This document shows, in pieces, positions 59,857 through 64,000 of a stretch of 64,000 nt of DNA. Position numbers and translations under genes: made by a program. The notes beneath the pieces were generated by a model. The model did no database searches and had not been told where the DNA came from. It was given only the letters and a program-made list of their open reading frames with translations. Origin of the DNA: Streptomyces plumbidurans (GTDB lineage Bacteria; Actinomycetota; Actinomycetes; Streptomycetales; Streptomycetaceae); assembly GCF_019857225.1 (NCBI RefSeq), contig NZ_JAFJSY010000016.1, positions 62,001 through 126,000 on the forward strand. The letters are read 5' to 3'. The number at the start of each line of letters is the position of its first letter. Positions within the stretch are counted from its first letter, which is position 1.

Positions 59857-62460
59857 GTGCGCATCAGACCGATCCGCCAACGCCTCGCCCTGTTCGTGGC
59901 CGCGGCCCTCGGTGCCGCGGGCCTTGCCGTGACGCCTGCCGCCAGCGCGGCAGACGATCCCGTCGAGGTCCACGGCCTCAAGGGCGAGTACTACACGCAG
60001 TCGGCACCCGGCGCCTTCGATTTCGACAAGCTCAAGGCCACCGGGTTCGACCCCAACCTCGATTTCGACACCCTAGAACCACGACTGAACTTCGCCACCG
60101 GGCAGTCCGACGACGTGAGCGTCCGCTGGACCGGAAAGGTCGTCCCGGAGAAGACCGGGGCCACCACCTTCTCGATCATCGGCGACAACGGCTTCCGCCT
60201 GTGGGTCGACGGGAAACTGGTCATCGACCACTGGGTCGACGACTGGGACACCGAACAGACCGGCCAGCCCGTCGAGTTGACCGCGGGCAAGGCCTACGAC
60301 ATCAAGGTCGAGTACTTCGAGCACTACGGGGGCTCCAACCTCCACCTGCGCTGGACCCCGCCGGGCGGCAGCAAGACCGCCGTACCGCAGTCCGCGTTCC
60401 GTCTGCCGGACGGCTATGACTACGACGGTGCCATCTCCACCGACGTCCTGGCGAGCGGCCGTACGCTCGTGCTCCAGTTCGCGCAGCCGCTCGGCGCGCC
60501 GCCGGCCGATCTGGCCGACCACCTCGACGCGGTGATCGGGGGCGCCACCTGGCCCCTGGGCACGGCCCGGCTGGACTCCGCCGACCCGCACAGGCTGCTG
60601 GTCTCGCTCAAGGAGCCCGTCGTCGGCAACAAGACCGGCACCGCGTCCGGCCTCGCCGACGTCCGCTACGACGGCCAGGGCGGTCTGACCGGCACGGACG
60701 GCAACGTTGTCAAATCCTTCTGGAGCAGCGGCGCCAACAAGTCCACGTACGAGTTGAGCACCAAGTGGGCCGACGACGTCTCGCCCTCCAACGCCCACCC
60801 CGAGTACCCGCGGCCGCAGTTGACCCGTGACTCGTGGAAGAACCTCAACGGTTCCTGGCAGTTCGCCGCCGCCAAGGCGGGAGAGCAGCCGCCCGTGGGC
60901 AAGAACCTCGGCGAGAAGATCCTCGTCCCCTACCCCGTCGAGTCGCAGCTGTCGGGTCTGGAGCGGCACGAGGACCGCATGTGGTACCGGCGCACCTTCA
61001 CCGTGCCGGCCGGCTGGAAGGTCGGCTCCGGCAAGCGGCTGCAGCTCAACTTCGGCGCGGTCGACTGGCGGGCCGAGGTGTACGTCAACGGCACCAAGGT
61101 GGCCGAACACCAGGGCGGCTACGACAAGTTCAGCGCCGACATCACGGACGCGCTGAAGCCCGGCCGCACCCAGGAGCTGATCGTCGGCGTCTACGACCCC
61201 ACCGACTCGGCGAACGGCGAGAACCCGCCGGTCGGCAAGCAGCGCCTCGATCCCAGCGGCATCTGGTACACGCCGACCTCGGGCATCTGGCAGACGGTGT
61301 GGATGGAGCCGGTGGCCGCCGACCACGTCGACCAGCTCAAGCTCACCCCGAACGTGGACGACAGCACGCTCACCGTCGAGCCGCAGGGCGTCCGCGACGG
61401 CGTGCCGGTCACGGCGACGGCGTACGAGGGCAAGCGCAGGGTCGCCACGGTCACCGGCCGCACCGGCAAGGCCCTGACGCTGCACCTGCGCAAGCCGCAT
61501 CTGTGGTCGCCCGACGACCCCTTCCTCTACCACCTCAAGGTGAGCGTCGGGGCCGACCGGGTCGGCAGCTACTTCGGGATGCGCTCGATCAAGGTCGAGA
61601 AGATCGACGGCGTTCCGCGCACCGTCCTGAACGGCAAGCCGATCTTCATGATGGCCACGCTCGACCAGGGCTTCTGGCCGGACGGCCTGTACACGGCGCC
61701 GACCGACGAGGCGCTCGCGTACGACCTGAAGATGCACAAGAACATGGGCTTCAACGCGGTGCGCAAGCACATCAAGGTGGAACCGGACCGCTGGTTCTAC
61801 TGGGCCGACCGACTGGGCCTGATGGTGTGGCAGGACATGCCGGCGATGACCGCCGGGGTGAACCCGTCCACCGCCGCGCGCGCCGAGTACGAGCGCGAGA
61901 TGAAGCAGATGATCGACGAGCACATCAGCAGCCCGTCCGTCATCATGTGGGTCACCTTCAACGAGGGCTGGGGCCAGTACGACATGGCCCGCATCGCCGA
62001 CCAGGCCAAGTCCTGGGACCCGACCCGGCTGGTCAACTCCATGTCCGGGATCAACCTCGGGGCCGACGGCGGCACCGGCGACATCCTGGACGAACACGGC
62101 TACCCAAGTCCCGCCCTGCCACCGCAGCCGGACGGCAAACGGGCCCTGGTCAGCGGTGAGTACGGCGGTCTCGGGCTCGCGGTGCCGGGACACGCCTGGT
62201 CGGTCCAGCAGTCCTACGTCGACGTCGACCCGGCCACCTACACCGACGACTACCTCGCCAAACTCGACGAGGTCCACGCGCTCGCCTGCAAGGGCAGCAA
62301 CGGCGCGGTCTACACCCAGATCACGGATGTCGAAGGTGAGCTCAACGGCCTGATGACGTACGACCGCAAGGTCGTCAAGCCTGACGTCAAACGGCTCAAG
62401 GCGGCTCAGCAGGCGCTGATCTCCGACGCCTCACGGGCCACACCGGCCGGGTGCGCCTGA
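59857..62460 (+). CDS. Secreted PA14-GH2 glycosidase, possible galactofuranosidase
   Basis: An 867-residue secreted enzyme. Signal peptide about 1-32; a PA14 domain about 38-185 (LKGEYYTQS...NGFRLWVDGKLVIDHWVD); an Ig-like linker to about 300; then GH2 jelly-roll, Ig-like and TIM-barrel domains from about 310. The acid/base is Glu703 (FNEGWG) and the nucleophile Glu768 (SGEYGG). To my recollection a Streptomyces beta-D-galactofuranosidase belongs to this GH2 type. With the adjacent YtfQ-like importer this suggests release of galactofuranose from galactomannan. The GTG at 59857 has AAGGAGG 5 bp upstream. Confidence 0.8.
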   Translation: MRIRPIRQRLALFVAAALGAAGLAVTPAASAADDPVEVHGLKGEYYTQSAPGAFDFDKLKATGFDPNLDFDTLEPRLNFATGQSDDVSVRWTGKVVPEKTGATTFSIIGDNGFRLWVDGKLVIDHWVDDWDTEQTGQPVELTAGKAYDIKVEYFEHYGGSNLHLRWTPPGGSKTAVPQSAFRLPDGYDYDGAISTDVLASGRTLVLQFAQPLGAPPADLADHLDAVIGGATWPLGTARLDSADPHRLLVSLKEPVVGNKTGTASGLADVRYDGQGGLTGTDGNVVKSFWSSGANKSTYELSTKWADDVSPSNAHPEYPRPQLTRDSWKNLNGSWQFAAAKAGEQPPVGKNLGEKILVPYPVESQLSGLERHEDRMWYRRTFTVPAGWKVGSGKRLQLNFGAVDWRAEVYVNGTKVAEHQGGYDKFSADITDALKPGRTQELIVGVYDPTDSANGENPPVGKQRLDPSGIWYTPTSGIWQTVWMEPVAADHVDQLKLTPNVDDSTLTVEPQGVRDGVPVTATAYEGKRRVATVTGRTGKALTLHLRKPHLWSPDDPFLYHLKVSVGADRVGSYFGMRSIKVEKIDGVPRTVLNGKPIFMMATLDQGFWPDGLYTAPTDEALAYDLKMHKNMGFNAVRKHIKVEPDRWFYWADRLGLMVWQDMPAMTAGVNPSTAARAEYEREMKQMIDEHISSPSVIMWVTFNEGWGQYDMARIADQAKSWDPTRLVNSMSGINLGADGGTGDILDEHGYPSPALPPQPDGKRALVSGEYGGLGLAVPGHAWSVQQSYVDVDPATYTDDYLAKLDEVHALACKGSNGAVYTQITDVEGELNGLMTYDRKVVKPDVKRLKAAQQALISDASRATPAGCA

Positions 62461-62539
62461 CACCCGCCCGGGCTCGGCGAACGCCCCCCCGCGCCACGCC
62501 GAGTGTCCATCGCTGATCCGTGAGGGATCGGGCAAAAGG

Positions 62540-62579
62540 GTGCGGTTCGCCCGCCGTTGGAGCGGCGGGCGAACCGCAC
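62540..62579. terminator. Strong hairpin terminator after the GH2 gene
   Basis: A perfect 17-bp stem with a 6-base loop (arms 62540-62556 and 62563-62579), followed by TGTTGT. It can also end the VOC remnant transcript on the other strand. Confidence 0.88.
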
Positions 62580-62590
62580 TGTTGTCGCGG

Positions 62591-62722
62591 TCACGCCGCG
62601 AATACCTGTGAATCGTCGGCGAACGCCTTGAACTCCAGGGCGTTTCCGGCCGGGTCGTGGAAGAACATCGTCCACTGCTCGCCCTTTTCGCCCTCGAAGC
62701 GGACGTAGGGCTCGTTGTGGCC
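62591..62722 (-). pseudogene. C-terminal remnant of a VOC/glyoxalase protein
   Basis: The minus strand encodes [18 protein letters not shown] and [20 protein letters not shown], ending FAA at a stop at 62591. This is the last 40 or so residues of a VOC protein. No start or upstream part is present; homology stops near 62722, where sequence attributable to the adjacent recombinase element begins. The gene seems to have been cut by insertion. Confidence 0.75.
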
Positions 62723-62732
62723 AGGGTTTGCG

Positions 62733-62746
62733 GTTGACCGTTGACC
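62733..62746. repeat. Tandem GTTGACC repeat at the element end
   Basis: GTTGACC occurs at 62733-62739 and directly again at 62740-62746, 7 bp before the last gene stop of the element and about 10 bp inside the presumed boundary. It could be part of the recombinase recognition site. Confidence 0.55.
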
Positions 62747-62752
62747 ACTTCC

Positions 62753-63172
62753 TCAGCTGCTTGCCGACCGCCTGGACGGGAGTGGGGTCAGGCGAGCGAC
62801 GCCCGTGGCAGCTTCGAGTGCCTCTCTCAGCTTCTGGTTTTCCAAGGTGATTCGCTGAATGTGGCAGGCGGCGAGGGTGAAGGTCTCGGTGAGCTCGCGG
62901 TTGTGACGCTTGAGCTTGGCGTTTCGGGCGACGAGCCTGTCGTAGCGGGTCGGTTCGCTTGGTGCTCCTGGCGTCGGCGGTGCTGCTCGGAGGGCGGCGA
63001 TCTCCTGTGCGATGTCGGGGAAGTGGCGGCGGAAGGTGGTGTTGCTCATGCCGAACTTGCTGGCCAGGGCCAGGACGCTCGGCTGGGTGCCGTTGTCGCC
63101 CGCTCGCTGGCGGAGTTCGTCCAGTGCCGCCCGGACCTGGGATTCGTGGGGTGCGTCAACGCGGCGGGTCAT
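62753..63172 (-). CDS. TnpC-like accessory protein of the recombinase element
   Basis: A 139-residue helical protein. VRAALDELRQRAGDNGTQPSVLALASKFGMSNTTFRRHFPDIAQEI is a likely HTH region; a coiled coil follows (YDRLVARNAKLKRHNRELTETFTLAACHIQRITLENQKLREALEAA). This combination is typical of the small DUF6262/TnpC-type protein found after the second tyrosine recombinase in Tn554-like elements, where it assists transposition. It overlaps the recombinase stop by ATGA. Its end lies about 30 bp from the inferred element boundary. Confidence 0.78.
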   Translation of the reverse strand: MTRRVDAPHESQVRAALDELRQRAGDNGTQPSVLALASKFGMSNTTFRRHFPDIAQEIAALRAAPPTPGAPSEPTRYDRLVARNAKLKRHNRELTETFTLAACHIQRITLENQKLREALEAATGVARLTPLPSRRSASS

Positions 63173-64000
63173 GCGGTCTCCGGCGTGCTGGTGTTGCGAC
63201 TGAGGAACGCGGTGATCTCGGCCCGTCGTGACGCGAGGCGGTGCTGCATGAGGGGCGGCAGCGGCGGTCGTGCTGCCAGGCGTCGGTCGATGCGGTCGAG
63301 TTCGGACTGCCAGGCTTCGGTGTTGCTGCTGGTCAGAGCGACGTTCTGGCAGGCGAGGGGTTGGCAGTGGCCATGATCGGGCAGCCCTTCGAAGCGGCCT
63401 TTGCGGGCTCGTTCGCAGAGTGCCTTGCTGTGGTCGTGGACGCAGGTGATGTAGGTGCCGGGATAGACGGCGGGGTCTTCCCGTTCCATGATCCGTTTCA
63501 GGCGGCGTTCGTCAGTGACGACGATTCCCTGGAAGCGGGTTCGGTGGCCGAAGCCTTCGAGGCGGCGGGCCGCCTCGGCGGCTGCTGGGCCGGTCAGTTC
63601 GGTGTGTTCGTGGGCGTCGACCATGGCGAGGTAGTGCTCACCGCGGGCGAGAGCTTGTTCGCTCTCGACTTCCGCGCGGAATCCGGAGTCGCTGGTGCCG
63701 GCATAGCCCTCGAAGATCTGGATGCCGTGGTGACGGTATTGCAGGGCTCCGGCGATCGAGCCGCCTGGCCGGCGAGCGATGAACCAGGCCAGGGTCCGCC
63801 GGAAGTGCGACGTCATCAGCCGGAACATTCTGCCGTTGACGGCGGGGATGCCGTCGGCGCGTCCCTGCTTGTCGCAGTAGGCGTTCACCCAGTCGATGAA
63901 GAGGTTGAGATTTTCGTTGGTGGTGCTGTTGAGCATGGCGCTCGCGTCGCGGACACGGTGGCGGGTTCCGTATCCGTGCGGGAGCCGGGTGAACAGGATG
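63169..64000 (-). CDS. Tyrosine recombinase (Tn554 TnpB-like), C-terminal part
   Basis: The frame is open to the right edge, giving the last 277 residues of a large site-specific recombinase. SHFRRTLAWFIARRPGGSIAGALQYRHHGIQIFEGYAG contains the HxxR motif and a Tyr in the position of the nucleophile. The C-terminal extension is Cys/His-rich (CVHDHSKALCERARKGRFEGLPDHGHCQPLACQN), a probable zinc site seen in this group. The N-terminus and an expected companion recombinase lie outside the window. An ATG at 63936 is internal. Confidence 0.8.
   Translation of the reverse strand, partial: ILFTRLPHGYGTRHRVRDASAMLNSTTNENLNLFIDWVNAYCDKQGRADGIPAVNGRMFRLMTSHFRRTLAWFIARRPGGSIAGALQYRHHGIQIFEGYAGTSDSGFRAEVESEQALARGEHYLAMVDAHEHTELTGPAAAEAARRLEGFGHRTRFQGIVVTDERRLKRIMEREDPAVYPGTYITCVHDHSKALCERARKGRFEGLPDHGHCQPLACQNVALTSSNTEAWQSELDRIDRRLAARPPLPPLMQHRLASRRAEITAFLSRNTSTPETA

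Larger units (their letters stand above)
62723..64000 (-). mobile_element. End of a Tn554-like tyrosine-recombinase element (partial)
   Basis: Two coupled genes on the minus strand, a large recombinase cut by the window edge and a small TnpC-like protein, reproduce the gene order at one end of Tn554-family elements. The presumed boundary lies near 62722, against the truncated VOC gene. A tandem GTTGACC repeat sits at this end. The other end is outside the window. Confidence 0.65.

Noticed and set aside
60702..60709. CAACGTTG core as another LacI operator
   Set aside because: It lies inside the GH2 coding region (GNVVK codons) and its flanks do not match the 12-mer.
60073..62277. 734-codon open frame opposite the GH2 gene
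   Set aside because: Shadow frame; valine/glycine-rich text without motifs.
1..64000. tRNA or rRNA genes
   Set aside because: No cloverleaf or rRNA-like conserved stretch was noticed while reading either strand; a tRNAscan run would settle it.

Overview
The window looks like chromosomal DNA from a Streptomyces or a close relative. GC content is very high, GTG and TTG starts are common, many short operons use ATGA or GTGA stop/start overlaps, and there are many secreted modular glycoside hydrolases plus families typical of Streptomyces (DUF5133, DUF6745, MuiA-like DUF4139 proteins, bacterial GOLPH3-like proteins). No rRNA, tRNA or CRISPR array was seen. All functions are read from sequence motifs and memory of families; no database search was run.

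Region by region. 1-3.4 kb: a three-subunit molybdenum hydroxylase operon of PaoABC/xanthine dehydrogenase type, cut by the left edge, divergent from a TetR gene with twin palindromic operators; then an SDR and two tandem MuiA/DUF4139 genes. 8.9-13.2 kb: a 1424-residue secreted GH87-type alpha-1,3-glucanase with discoidin, FN3 and CARDB modules. 13.5-23.5 kb: two MFS transporters (DHA2 and ProP-like), a secreted lipase, a RidA/hydrolase pair, a small secreted acidic peptide, a serine hydrolase and a DUF6745 gene. 23.5-29.7 kb: the most intriguing locus. Divergent operons share a compact promoter region with two back-to-back PafBC/RecA-NDp-type boxes (DNA damage response). Rightward lies a tightly coupled STM4015-STM4014-STM4013-STM4012-STM4011-VOC operon (LRR, ATP-grasp, sulfatase-like hydrolase, two radical SAM enzymes, glyoxalase fold), whose product is unknown. 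Leftward lie a frameshifted small gene and DUF6745.

29.7-43.7 kb: L,D-transpeptidase lipoprotein, MFS exporters, DUF1062, a methyltransferase, MarR/MFS and LysR/PhzF divergent pairs, a type-B carboxylesterase, a 30-bp tandem repeat, a GOLPH3-like protein, a NarL-type two-component system and a double VOC protein.

43.9-62.5 kb: polysaccharide degradation. Two GH76 alpha-mannanases share an undescribed N-terminal module (one copy and two copies). A coupled operon carries a YtfQ-like sugar-binding lipoprotein, ABC ATPase, two permeases and a secreted GH31 enzyme. It is preceded by a LacI-family gene, which is divergent from a PA14-GH2 enzyme resembling the Streptomyces galactofuranosidase type. 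LacI-like palindromes recur in front of these genes. With the GH87 enzyme, the set would suit breakdown of fungal wall alpha-1,3-glucan and galactomannan (inference). Between the modules sit DUF4142, a membrane protein, a MarR gene flanked by matching palindromes and a decayed nucleotidyltransferase. 62.7-64 kb: one end of a Tn554-like tyrosine-recombinase element that appears to have cut a VOC gene, running off the right edge.
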